From Vombatus ursinus (Eukaryota > Chordata > Mammalia > Diprotodontia > Vombatidae): a stretch of 64,000 nucleotides of DNA. Below the pieces are notes generated by a model. That model worked only from the letters and a program-made list of their open reading frames with translations. It did no database searches and was not told where the DNA came from. Where the stretch lies: NCBI RefSeq assembly GCF_900497805.2, contig NW_020954556.1, forward strand, positions 59,203,424 through 59,267,423, read 5' to 3'. The position numbers and the translations under genes are program-made. Shown here one piece after another: positions 35,451 to 46,084 of this stretch (positions within the stretch are counted from its first letter, which is position 1; every line of letters starts with the position of its first letter).

Positions 35451-36534
35451 TGTTGTAGTTTTATGATGTGTTGTGGGGTTGTCTTGAAAGAATTCAAAGA
35501 CTCGGACCATCTCCAACCTAAGCAAAGATTTGTTGAGAGTGACGCCTCTCAGAAGTGTGCTGAGTTCCAAGGAGGAACCGGCAGCTTCAGTAAGACAAGA
35601 GAGGTAATTTATTTTGCTTTGTGGTGAGGTAATTGGGGTTAAATGACTTGCGCAGGGTCACACAGCTAGTAGGTGTCAAGTGTCTGAGGTCAAATTTGAA
35701 CTCAGGTCCTTCTGACTCCAAGGCTGGAGCTCTATCCACTGCACCACCTAGCTGCCCCAAGACAGGTAATTTTATAGTGTAATGATGCTGATTACACAAT
35801 GGAAATTATGAATATTAAAAAGGCAGGAGAGGTTTGTCAAGGGATTAGATAATAAGAGGGGTCCCAGCTTTGATGGAACTGCACATGTGATTATCTACAA
35901 TGCAGACAGAAAAAACCCTTTGGGGGGCATGTATGTATGATAATAATATTATAATAAACCTCTCTATGTCATAAGTTCACCTAGAGGACAGCTTTTATGA
36001 TTACTGTGCAGGTGCCTACTTAGGGAAAGTCCCTTCTGTTGTTTTGGGGTCCACATCCTGTGTGGGCATCCTGGTGGTGCTGCTTTCTGATTGGCTGACT
36101 GTTGTGGTCCTGTCTGAGATTAGATGTGGTTGTGGTTGAGTGCGTAGAAACACCTGCTGTTTCTGTGAGAAATATGAGGAATGGGTCTGGGGGCAGTGGC
36201 TAGCTAGAGGCAGTGGCTGGGATTCTATCACATGGACATGCCTGCTGTTATAGTGGGGCATGAGTTCATGGGCATACTTGCTGTTTTAGGGAGACAACGA
36301 GGCATACGTGAAGAAGTTTGAATATTGAGGGGCAGTGGCTATATTGAGTCTGGGGTCAATGACTAACTAAGGGAAGTGGGCCTGCTGTTCAGTGACGCCT
36401 ATGATTGAGTCTGGCGGCAGTGATGTGGTTAAAGCAAGATTGTGAGGTTAAATCAGGACGTGTCTGCTGTTCAGCGAGGTCCATAAGGAAGTCAGAATAT
36501 TGGGGCTGGGGGCAACTTTATTAGGATTCCATCA
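35451..36534 (-). mobile_element. LTR-type fossil (probable solo LTR of an endogenous retrovirus)
   Basis: A block of about 0.93 kb plus a SINE separates two halves of one L1. On the - strand it begins TGATGGAATCC and ends near CCCCACAACA...ACTACAACA, that is, with TG...CA ends. Repeated CTGCTGTT-centred units at 36240-36480 look like a U3 with repeats. The part at 35470-35600 resembles U5. No internal retroviral genes are present. The flanks read CTAGT and CTAAT, a possible 5-base duplication. It is younger than the L1 it split and older than the SINE inside it. The family (class I-like) is a guess. Confidence 0.55.
35611..35763 (-). repeat. tRNA-headed SINE (WSINE/Mar1-like)
   Basis: The sense head GGCAGCTAGGTGGTGCAGTG lies at the right and the core CTGTGTGACCCTGCGC toward the left. 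AGGTAATTT stands at both sides (35602-35610 and 35764-35772). It lies inside the LTR-type fossil. Confidence 0.9.
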
Positions 36535-36775
36535 TTACTAATGGTATGGCTGGGTAATTGGGCATAGTTCCAAGTTGCTTTCCAGAATGGTTGGACCAGT
36601 TCATAACTCCACCAGCAGTTCATTAGTATATACCTATTTTCCCTTATCCCCTCCTGCATTTGTCATTTCTGATAGGTGTGAGGTGGTACCTCCGAGATGT
36701 TTTAGTTTGCCTTTCTCTAATTATTGGGGATTTAGAGCATTTTTTCATATGACCATAGATAGCTTTACTTCTTTT
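36535..36775 (-). repeat. L1 LINE, continuation right of the LTR insertion
   Basis: It resumes at ACTAATGGTATGGCTGGGTA and runs to GACCATAGATAGCTTTACTT, collinear with the piece ending at 35450. It stops at the T-rich end of the inverted L1. Confidence 0.85.
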
Positions 36776-37914
36776 TTATTTTTTATTTATAGAATAAAGC
36801 AAACATTTCCATAATAGTATAATAAAAAAGATGATTGTACATGAAACTGCAAATCTATTATGTACAACTTGCTATCCTTTTAAAATATATAATAAAGTTA
36901 TCATGTAAATTTCTTTTTTTTCCTTTCCTCCCCCATGCCCTAAAGATGGCTACTATTAGACACAAATAGGTATATATATGTAAAATTATTCTATATATCT
37001 ACTTATCAGTTCTCTCCATGGATGCAAATAGTATCTTTCTTTGTATGTCTTTTATAGTTAATTTGGGTATTTATAATAGTCAAGATGACTTATTCACTCA
37101 GGGTCATTCCTAAAACAATATTGCTGTTATGTGTACAGTATTCTCTTGGTTCTGCTCATTTCACTCTTCATTATTTTGTGCAAGTCTTTCCAGGTTTTTC
37201 TAAGATCATTGAGCTCATCATTTCTTATGGATAATTTCAATTACATTAAATTAAAAAAGGTTTTGTACAAATACAACAAATGTAACTAAGATCAGAAGGA
37301 AAGCAGAAAATTGGGAAAAAATTTTATAGACAGTTTCTCAGATAAAAATCTCATATCTCAAATATATAAAGAACTTTGTCAAATATATAAGAATATGAGT
37401 CACTCCCCGATTGATAAATGGTCAAAGGATATGAATAGCTGGTTTTCCAATAAAGAAATCAAAACAATTTATAGTCATATGAAAAAATGCTCTCAATCAT
37501 TATTGATTAGAGAAATACAAGTTAAAACAACCTTGAGATATCATTTTACACCTACCAGATGGGCTAAAATGATTGAAAGGGAAAGTCACAAATGTTGGAG
37601 GGGATGTGGAAAAATTGGGACACTAATTCATAGTTGGTAGAATTGGGAACTGATGCAACTATTTTGGAGAGCCATCTGGAATTATGTCCAAGGAGTTATT
37701 AAACTACCTATACCCTTTGACCCAGCAATACCACTACTAAGTCTATTTCCAAAGATGATTGGGAATAAAGAAGAACCTATATGTTCTAAAATGTTTGTAG
37801 CAGCTCTCTTTGTGGTGATGAAGAACTGGAAATTTCATGGATGCCCATCCATTGGGGAATGGCTGAATGAGTTGCAGTATATGATTGTGATAGAATACTA
37901 CTGTGCAATAAGAA
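36776..37914 (-). mobile_element. Inverted (twin-primed) L1
   Basis: The left part, 37230-36776, is antisense L1 3'UTR and ORF2 end. The right part, 37231-37914, is sense ORF2. It holds the frames GKNFIDSFSDKNLISQIYKE, SPIDKWSKDMNSWFSNKEI, LPIPFDPAIPLLSLFPKMIG, KNWKFHGCPSIGEWLNELQ and ends at EYYCAIRS. The two parts meet in the element at the same point (ATAAGAA occurs at 37909-37914 and, complemented, at 37222-37228). This is the signature of twin priming. Confidence 0.92.
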
Positions 37915-38685
37915 GTGTTTGTTTTGTTTCACAACTGAAGACTGTCTGCTCACCAGGAGCTAATCACCACAGGGGAAATGGTAGCCTATTCCCAGAGAGT
38001 CCACTCCATACTCATGAACCACGATTTGGATAAAGCCCAACCTGGTTATCTTCCACAGTCCAGGGTACAGAGAGAGCTGCTGGGTAGGGGTGGAAGGGGG
38101 AAGCTGAGCTCCCACCTTCTGCCACAAGCCCTCTGAAGAAATGCTGGCAGTGGTTTGGGGGGGACGCCTCTCCTGCCTGCCTGTTGGGGAGGGGGATTCC
38201 CTGAGAATCAGGCATAGCTAGCTAGGAACCTCCAGGTTAAAGCCTCTTGTTGAACAGTTCAGAAATATCTCTTATGATTTCATGCCTTCTTCAATTTTCC
38301 TTTCGTTATTGTTGTTGTTGTTGTTTTTTTCAACTTTCCCTTGTGATATTTGTTAACTCTCTGTCTCCTGCAGGACTTAACTTTAGATTATGGTTACCAC
38401 ACATTTTTGGCTGTATTCCCAAGCAGCTGCCTCAGAGAAGCCCTGGCCCCAGCTGCAGGGGCCACTATCTGGCTTGCAGCTGATCAGAAGCATTGGGGCC
38501 CTCCCAGAAATACTTCCTGAGGCTTTGCCTCAATCAGAAGGACTTGGGTACTGGGGAGGGAGGGAGTCCTTCGTATGATGTATTTTCCACATTCCCTGAG
38601 TTAGGGGTTTGGCAAGGATTTTTCTTTTTCATTAGCAATTACTGAAGGAATCTTTTTCTTTTTTTCTCCACTAATATGTAATAAC
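37915..38685. other. Stretch with no recognised gene
   Basis: Mixed-composition DNA with a short (GTT)n at 38306-38324. Frames at 38012-38215 (minus), 38247-38483 and 38390-38578 show no family motif. Confidence 0.4.
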
Positions 38686-38689
38686 AACA

Positions 38690-38965
38690 AGAACCAGAAC
38701 AACAACAACAACAATAATAATAACTAGCACTTGCATAGCACTTTAAGGTTTACAAGGCACTTTACAAATATCTCATTCAATCCTTACAACAACCCTGGGA
38801 GGTAAGTGCTATTATGGTCCCTATTTACAGATGAGGAAACTGAGGCAGACAGAAGATAATTGGCTTGGCCAAGGTCACACAGCTAGTAAGTATATGAGGC
38901 AAAGACTCAGGTCTTCCTGACTCCGGGTCCAGATTTCTATCCACTGTACCACCTTAACTATCCTG
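38690..38965 (-). repeat. MIR-type CORE-SINE (marsupial form)
   Basis: AATAATAACTAGCACTTGCA at the tail, ACAGATGAGGAAACTGAGGC and GGTCACACAGCTAGTAAGTA in the core, and a head near CCACTGTACCACC. Full length. AAC/AAT runs flank the tail. Confidence 0.92.
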
Positions 38966-40690
38966 ATCTGAAGTCATATCTAGGAGGGCAAATAGAATAG
39001 ATGAAGGGTTGGGGGCACCTGCAGATGCCTCCCCTTCAGTTAGAGGGCTGGAGAAGAAAAAGAGTCGGCCATGTGAACCACCCCACTGATCAGGGTCGAT
39101 GAGAACCAGCAAGGAATGAGCCAACCACCTTTGAGTCAGTACCTTTGAGAGGGAGAGGATGCAGTGAGGGACTAGCATTGAGATGGCCTGCCCCAGGAGC
39201 CCTAAAGGCGACTAAGAAAATGGAAGACATGCCAACAGCTAGTTGTGTCTGGGACCTAGGGTTAGAAGACCGGGCTGAGGTAGCGTAGCCACAGAAAGCT
39301 CCATGGGGCCTTAAATGATACTCTGACCACCCAGGGGCCAACCTGATGTGGAGACCCGTGTACATGCCCCAGTAGCAGTAAATAGCATGTAAGTCCATTC
39401 CTGAAGGTACCATGCTTCACACATGATGTTCCCAGATCTAGTGCTCTGGGGCAAGGTCTTCTCAGTAGTGGGGGAAGCCTTCTCCTCTCATAGGAGGGGA
39501 TTCTATTCCTAGTTTGTCAATGATTCTGTGGTGGGTTTCTTCTGTTATTTGGTGGAGAGGCTCCATTTGGTTTGCATGGCTTCTTCCTACATCCCTCTGG
39601 CTATAGTTAGTTGGTAATCTTTCTTTGCCCTCCACAATTCAACTTCAGATTAGAGCTGAGAACTCAATAAACTCAAACATATTGATTTAAGCATTGTGTA
39701 AAAAGACAGCCTCTGGAATCCCCTCTAACTCTCAATGTGAACCTCTTCAAGTCTTGAGATGACCATTCAGCTGAGCCCACAATGACTGAGGGACCCATCT
39801 CTTTTCTGTCTTGTACCCAGCAGTTTGTGGACCAGGTTCAGCCCTGTGGAGGCTAGCCTCTGGTGAAAAAGGGCTCCCTTTTCTCACACTCAACTCCTTA
39901 GCAAACCCTCATTCTGGGGATAATGATAATCATAGTAAATTAAATTATGACTCACAATTCTAAGGAGTTCCATTCCTTAATGTATGTGTGAATTGAGTAT
40001 GCGACAGATAATTTATTCTTACACACATAAAAGAATGTGAAACATGAAGAATTTCAGTTTGTGTTTGTTAACATAATGTAGTAACTTAATTTTTAACCAA
40101 GTGGTTGGGAGGCTAATGATTAAGTCTATTCAGAATATAAAACAGTTTTGCAATACTGCTAATTAGGCAATTTACATTTCATCTTCTCTGGGCACTTTCC
40201 CATCAAACAGAGAAATTGGGTCAATATTTTTTATGAAGGCCTCCTCTTCCAGTACAAAAACCTTCCCTGCTGCTAATCCTCCAGACCTGTAGAACTCACA
40301 GGGTCACCTAGTCAAGGAAGAGAAAAATAGAAAAGACAGGGGCTCTCAGGGATCCAGGGAGAAGCTCAAGGGATTTTGGCCTCTAGCTGCCACATAGGCA
40401 GAAGTGCCATGTTACTAGGGTAGAGAAGGACCCTGTTCTTCCTCATGTTTCATGAGAGTCACATTAGAGTGTTGAGGCTTAAAGCTGGTTCTTCTCTTAA
40501 CAGATGTAACTCTTTCCCACCCTGTTCTTGTTATAGGATTAGGAGAGGACCAAGAAATCACTCAGGGTTTTTCAAATCATAATACAATGCCAAATCATTT
40601 CAGCAATGGATTACCACATAGTCAGAAGCAACCCCAAATCTCTCTCCCTCTACTTCAATATCTGCCTATATTCTGTAAAATTCACATTAT
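38966..40690. other. Low-repeat DNA, no gene recognised
   Basis: 1.7 kb without a recognised repeat. The longest frame, 39090-39413 on the - strand (107 codons), has no familiar domain. I cannot tell whether this is unique DNA or an old element. Confidence 0.4.
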
Positions 40691-40794
40691 ATTATGATCC
40701 CCATCAATCCTATTCTTACAGGTCAGTCTTTGTTTGGGACTTTGTATCTCTATCCCCCTCTTCCCTAAGGGTATTGACATCATAATAATAATAA

Positions 40795-41085
40795 TTTTGC
40801 CGTTCCATCGTTTTGGTTGCGTCTGACTCTTGGTGACCCCATTTGGGATATTTTTGACAAAGATACTGGAGTGGTTTGTCATTTCTTTCTCCAACTCATT
40901 TTATAGATGAGGAACTAAGGCAAATGGTGTTAAGTGACTTCCCCAGGCTCACACAGCTAGGAAGTGTCTAATGCTGGATTTGAACTCACAAAGATGAGTC
41001 TTCCTGATTCCAAGCCCTATCCCAAGCCCTATCCAAGCCCTGATTCCAAGCTCTATCCACTGTGCCATCTAGCTGCCTAATAATA
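40795..41085 (-). repeat. RTE-tailed SINE
   Basis: The left end in sense reads AGAGTCAGACGCAACC, the RTE tail motif. The core lies at GGCTCACACAGCTAGGAAGT, and the head at CCACTGTGCCATCTAGCTGC. A local repeat of CCAAGCCCTAT (about 41008-41055) was added in the head region. Confidence 0.85.
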
Positions 41086-41190
41086 ATCATGGTGATGATA
41101 ATGATAATAATGATTTGATGATAACACCAGCACCACCAATAACAATAATAGCTAGCATTTATAGAACACCTACTATGTGCCAGGCACGGG
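41086..41190. repeat. (TAA/GAT)n run and CORE-SINE tail
   Basis: AT-rich triplet runs are followed by ACAATAATAGCTAGCATTTA and CTACTATGTGCCAGGCAC, the end of a MIR-type SINE read antisense. Confidence 0.55.
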
Positions 41191-41194
41191 CACA

Positions 41195-41501
41195 TATGCC
41201 CGTTACTGTGTGTGGTTTGTCCTCCATTCAGCACCATGACATCAGGGAGATGATGACGTGACTTGCAATTGATTTTGATTTGAGTGAGGGAGGGCTATGT
41301 AAAGTCACCAGCCTCACTTTCTCCTCCAGAGCCATCTGGGTCCAGTGGCTGGATATGGATCAGGATGACCAGAGATGGCCTAGGATGCAATGGGAGACCT
41401 TGGCCCTTTCAAGCTAAGGTCTTTTCAAGTACTCACTTTGAGAGAGGCAACGCCCATTCACTGAATAGGCCTCTTTGAGAAGTGAACCAAGGGATGCCCC
41501 T

Positions 41502-41546
<45 letters not shown>

Positions 41547-41550
41547 CTAA
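41195..41550 (+). repeat. Dispersed marsupial repeat with a (TAA)n tail
   Basis: The text GACATCAGGGAGATGATGAC, AAAGTCACCAGCCTCACTTT and AGAGCCATCTGGGTCCAGTG is one I have met repeatedly in marsupial sequence. I cannot give a secure family name. It ends in about 15 TAA units at 41503-41546. The 64-codon frame inside it is not conserved as protein as far as I know. Confidence 0.5.
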
Positions 41551-42290
41551 TAATAAAAGTCCAACTGGGATGGCAAGACCCTCAGGGTTTCTGGCCAAAA
41601 GAGAAACATTTACTATTTACATTCGCTCTGAGCCAGGAGGGCCCAAAAAATAACTGTTAAGTGGTGCTTGGGCAGGGCAGGGACCTACTGTTGTCAGATC
41701 AATGAGATCCAGAGTGAACTGGGTTTAAGGCTAGGTCTTTGAGAAAGAAATCTAGCCAGTAAACCCAAAGTTAACTAGTTAGCTTTTGGCCATCAAAAAT
41801 TCCCTTCCTTTAGGCAGAACACCCTTAGGTAAGGTGAAAGGAGAGGAGAAGAGCACCCATTAACATCTTGTTGGAAGAGCTAAGCATATCTCCTGGCCCT
41901 GGGTACAAGGTAATCCTGCAATAATGACTGATTAAGTCTCAGGGGATGATTTTATTGAATCAGGCCATTGTGGGTCAGAATCATTCTTTGGTACTGGGCC
42001 TGTAAAAGAGCTCTTGTCAGAAAATATGAGCAGAAGTTTAACAGTTGGAACAGAGAAGTACAGCAGAATAAAAGGTGGATCTTGGCCCTAGAGAGGAAAA
42101 ACTTGAGTATCCATAAAGTTACCCTCCTGAGAGAGAGCCACTTATATGGAAGCCCAGAAGAGGAAAGGGCAAAGGCAGGGTAGAGACATGCTTCAGATAT
42201 ACATACTCTCAATTATGGGCCTCTTAATCACATGACCCCAAGAAAATCCTCCTGGATAAGGATCAAGATTTATGAGACAATTCAGAATTC
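41551..42290. other. Low-repeat DNA, no gene recognised
   Basis: Overlapping frames on both strands at 41952-42212 are mirror readings. No motif or splice context supports a gene. Confidence 0.4.
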
Positions 42291-42294
42291 CTAG

Positions 42295-42495
42295 AGTGGG
42301 GATTGTTATCCTGCAGTCCATGAACTTTTATTTTAAAAATATATTTTAATAACTTTATTTCAAAATAATTGATTTCCCTTCTAATCCTATATATTTTTAG
42401 GTATTTAGAGAAATTATTCTGAAGGGTCCATAGGCTTCACCAGATGACCAAAGGTGTCTATGACAGAAAAACAAATTGAGAATTCCTGTTTTACA
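42295..42495 (-). mobile_element. hAT-like non-autonomous DNA transposon fragment
   Basis: CCTGCAGTCCATGAACTTTT, TAATAACTTTATTTCAAAAT and GGTCCATAGGCTTCACCAGA match the body of the element at 7565-7963 in reverse. Its ends are worn. Confidence 0.6.
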
Positions 42496-43230
42496 GAGTG
42501 CTCGAACCTAGCTAGGCTCCTCACTAGATGAGGGGGGTTTCCTGAAAGATGTCGAATTCATGCAGAGTTCAGAGGCCCAGCCTTCTGCAGAGAAGATAGA
42601 GAGCCTAGTTGGTGCATAAGCTGTAATTATGTTCGTGGTGGTATTTTTGAAAATTCTTAATCATTTGTATTTCAATAATCACGACTAAGAACCCCATGAA
42701 TAATGTTTCTTGTTGAAATGAAAGACGATAGAAGCTTATTATAATCTATTGAGAAACCTTATACCTGTACATTTTGCATTCTTTCTTTGAGAGACTCCAA
42801 AGGCATTGGTCAGGGTAAGTGCTGAATAACATCACACCCCACAACCCACAATGACCATCTTAAAAGAGAGGAAATTACTAGTTATTGAATCAAATATCCT
42901 TGTGCAGCCGCATCATTAGCTAATTAGAACAAGGCTGGAATCATCACTAAATTAGAAGAAGGATGAAGATGAGAGGAAGACAGAGCAAACAGTTACAATG
43001 GTAGCCTGGTCCATTCAAACAAACCGTTAATCCTGGAAAGGGAAAAGGATAAAGATGTAGTAGGGACACGCTCACAGAAAACTTCATTTTCTTCCATTCC
43101 CAAGGAAAGAAGATTTCACTTTCCCAGGGAAAATCTTGGGACGAGGGTCCCCACAAACTGAAATGGACCCAGGGTGTAGATTACCTTCTATTCCCATGGG
43201 AAGTTTAAATGAGAAGGGGAACATTTCACC
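42496..43230. other. Low-repeat DNA, no gene recognised
   Basis: No repeat or exon was seen. Minus-strand frames at 42947-43332 are chance. Confidence 0.4.
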
Positions 43231-43234
43231 ACAA

Positions 43235-43562
43235 GAGAGGCACAAACAACAGCAACAGGAATAACAATTAACATTTGTGTAGTGCTTTAAGGTTTGCAAA
43301 TGCTTTACAAATATCTCATTTATTTTCGACATTATTACAACATTACAATATTATTCTATTATTTACAACAACTCTAGGAGGTAGATGCTATTTTTGTCTC
43401 CATTTTACAGATGAGAAAACTAAGGCAGACAGAAGATAAGCTGCTTGCCCATGGTCACACAACTAGTAAGTGGATTTGAGCCCGTCTTCCTGACTTCAGG
43501 TCCAGCACTCTATCCTCATTGTCTGACAATGCTCTCCATCCACTGGGCCACCAAGCTGCCTT
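43235..43562 (-). repeat. MIR-type CORE-SINE with an internal expansion
   Basis: Tail AACATTTGTGTAGTGCTTTA, core TTTTACAGATGAGAAAACTA and CATGGTCACACAACTAGTAA, head at GGGCCACCAAGCTGCC. An extra AT-rich ATTACAACATTACAATATT lies at 43325-43365 that other copies lack. Confidence 0.88.
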
Positions 43563-43644
43563 GATACAAAAGGAGCTATCAGGAAGTAGCAACTAAATGG
43601 AAATGTCTTGGGTAGCAGGGTGGCAAGGCTGCTGGAGACCGGGG

Positions 43645-43840
43645 AATTAGCTAGGAGTCAGGGCTGTTAGGTGATGCAGTGGTTAGAGCACTATGCCTGG
43701 AGTCAGGAAGACTCATCTTCCTTAGTTGAAATCTGGCCTCAGACACTTCCTAACTGTGTGACCCTGGGCAAGTCACTTAACCCTGTTTGCTTCCATTTCC
43801 TCATGTGTAAAATGAGCTAAAGAAGCAAGATACTTTGTGG
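43645..43840 (+). repeat. tRNA-headed SINE (head and core)
   Basis: Head AGGTGATGCAGTGGTTAGAG, core CTAACTGTGTGACCCTGGGC, then CCTCATGTGTAAAATGAGCT. The end is of the RTE-SINE type, cut before its tail. Confidence 0.8.
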
Positions 43841-44340
43841 TGGAGATACAAAGAAAGGCAAAAACATGGTCCCTGTCCATAACAAGCCACCATCTCATGG
43901 GGGAGATAACATGTAAACAGCTAAGTATATTATATACAGTGCAAATGGATGGTAATCTCACAATGAGGCAAGGTGGAGGCAGAATTTGGACAAGCTGTCC
44001 TTCAGAAGGTGGGTTTGAGCTGAATCTTGGCAGATAAGCCAGGAGGTGGAGGCGAGGAGGAAGAACATTCCAGGCACAGGGGATAGCCGAAGCATGTAAG
44101 GTTGGGAAATGGAGTGTCTTCTTTCTAGGAGGAGCTGTAAGTAAGGGTAGTGAAGCTAGATTGTAGAGCATGCTGAGCGAAGTAAAAGGTAGGGAAGCTG
44201 GAAGGATAGGAACCAGCCAGGTTGTAAATGGCTTTAAATGGCTAAGAGAGAAGGGTTTTGTATTTGACACTGGAGGTAATAAGGAACCACTATAGTTTAT
44301 TAAGTGAGATGGAACTACACTTAGAAAGTGTAATTGTCAG
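43825..44340 (-). repeat. L2 LINE, 3' end including the ORF2 C-terminus
   Basis: The antisense 165-codon frame reads LKPFTTWLVPILPASLPF, close to the L2 'SKPFTTWPQPTFPALSP' text, and runs to the 3' tail at GGAGATACAAAGAAAGGC. The frame is worn L2 coding and 3' sequence, not a host gene. Confidence 0.82.
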
Positions 44341-44519
44341 AGGTGTAGTCATGGGTTGATGGGGATATGTCATGGGATGATACGCATCAGTCCCAGGGCC
44401 TGCAAAATTATTCACATGTGACTTCCTGGCTCACATGGTTAGGAAAGGATCTCAGCAGGGCCTGCCTCCGATGCTGATGTGTAACTCCTATACCGTAAGT
44501 CTGACTTACTAGGTTCTGC

Positions 44520-44590
44520 TTCTATTAGGTTTTGTTGCTGTTGAGTCAGTTAGTTGTGTCCAACTCTTCTTTACCCCATTTGTGGTTAGT
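44520..44590 (-). repeat. RTE-type 3' tail fragment
   Basis: TTGCTGTTGAGTCAGTTAGTTGTGTCCAACTC, in pieces, is the RTE/BovB 3' terminus read antisense. The rest of its SINE or LINE is missing. Confidence 0.65.
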
Positions 44591-44749
44591 CACATAAATT
44601 GAAAAGCAGATTAGAGACATTTGGAGGGTGGTAGCCATTTGGTATGACTGCCAATAATGTCCCTCCTTATCTCGATGATTTTGATTTGCCTAGCTACCTT
44701 TTCTGATTAAATGACTTTCCCCCTGATTTCATGTGATTCAGTCACTCCA

Positions 44750-44909
44750 ATTTTTTTCTCCTTTTAAAATATATTTTATTTATTTTGTTAAATATTTCTC
44801 AATTACATGTAAAAAATTTTAACTCATTTAAAAAATTTGAGTTCTAAATTCTCAATTATATATATGAAGCCACACAAAACATATTTCCACATTAGCCATG
44901 TTACAAACA

Positions 44910-44953
<44 letters not shown>

Positions 44954-45100
44954 ACCCCCAAGAAAAATAAAGAAAGTAAAAAACTGTGTTGCAATATGTA
45001 CTCAGAGTTCATCAGTTCTGTCTCTGGAAGTGTATAGCACTTTTCATCATGGGTCCTTTGGAACTGTCTTGGATCATTGATTGCATGAGATCACTCTGAT
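44750..45100 (-). repeat. L1 3' end with a (CA)n expansion
   Basis: Antisense 3'UTR: TTTCTCAATTACATGTAAAA, AAAATTTGAGTTCTAAATTC, CACATTAGCCATGTTACAAA, with a CA run at 44905-44950 replacing the usual A-rich spot. The frame pairs 44824-45080 code CA/GT repeats only. Confidence 0.8.
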
Positions 45101-45109
45101 TTTGATCTA

Positions 45110-46075
45110 TTAATTCTGATTATCATCTTATGAAAGTCCAACCAATGGAAAACAGTCATTATAATGAAGGTACCCAAAAGCCCAGACATGATTTACAGTA
45201 ATAAACAATATTATCTCTTTGCCAAGTGGCAAGAAGAATCAGTCAAGAGTAACACCAATTTAAAGTACAATCTCATTTGTAAAATATTTTGGAAGCTGGT
45301 GGTGGAATATTATGAGTAATATAACCTCACAAGGCAAGGAAAGTTAGTGAAGGGGAAAACCAAGTCTGAAGACAGCTTAGTCTGGCACCCAATTAAGGCA
45401 GATCATCCAAAGAATATTTAGATGAAACTGGAAGGAAGACAACAAATAGATGAAAAATGAAACAGACTTCTTGGCATCTCTATAGCAATCTGTTTTTGTA
45501 TTGATGACAGTGGAGCCATTACATTTGACCTCTAATACACTTATTATGGACTGTGCTACATATGATGAAGTAGAAATGGTACTTAGTAAGATGAAATTGG
45601 AAAGAGAGTGGATCAGTCTGTGCACCCAAAAGAGAGCCATGCTAAATGACATCACCAAAAATGCAATGTAGAGGATATCAGCCACAATTGATCTGTATGA
45701 CTATTTTATTGTTCTACCAAAATCCTTATGAGAATGATTCCACCATCCTTGCTTAGAGTTCAGATGGGAGCAATATGTCCTATAGATGGTCTCCTCAGTG
45801 CTACAGTTTATGGATAAAATGCTGATTGCATCAATATAGAGCTTTAAAGTCTTCTCAGTGAGATCTGTGGCCACTCCAAAAAAAAAAAAGATCTTTTTAA
45901 CAACTGCTCAAGAAAAGCTGTATAAATGAAGAATGCTTTTTACCCACACTCTAACATATAGTTAGATAGTTAGGCAATCGTTAAATATTTCTCGGGCGGG
46001 AACTGAAGATGAACAGTGAACTGATCCCATAATTAAGTGGTATGAAGAGAATGGACCATTTTGCATTTGGGAAAG
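45110..46075 (+). repeat. RTE (BovB-clade) LINE fragment
   Basis: YDEVEMVLSKMKLEREWISL at about 45560-45620 parallels the RTE block that reads EEVEMALRQMKNGKAAG. FAKWQEESVKSNTNLKY at 45215-45265 parallels the preceding linker. The A run at 45880 and worn text to 46075 follow. Multiple stops. It matches the other RTE piece at 22680-23590 part for part. Confidence 0.6.
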
Positions 46076-46084
46076 TTTGCATCA

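Noticed and set aside
37915-37960. Possible continuation of the host L1 to the right of the inverted L1 (ACAACTGAAGACTGTCTGCT resembles L1 CATCTGAAAACTGCCTGTT)
   Set aside because: The likeness covers only about 24 bases and the following sequence does not match L1.
37311-38033. Two adjacent open frames of 109 and 126 codons
   Set aside because: They are L1 ORF2 C-terminal text (PFDPAIPLL, GCPSIGEWLNE) from the inverted L1.
39090-39413. 107-codon open frame on the - strand in low-repeat DNA
   Set aside because: No domain, no homologue recalled, and overlapping frames of similar length; chance cannot be excluded.
43773-44270. 165-codon open frame on the - strand, the longest in the window
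   Set aside because: The protein text is the known translation of the L2 3' region (SKPFTTW-type) plus SINE sequence.
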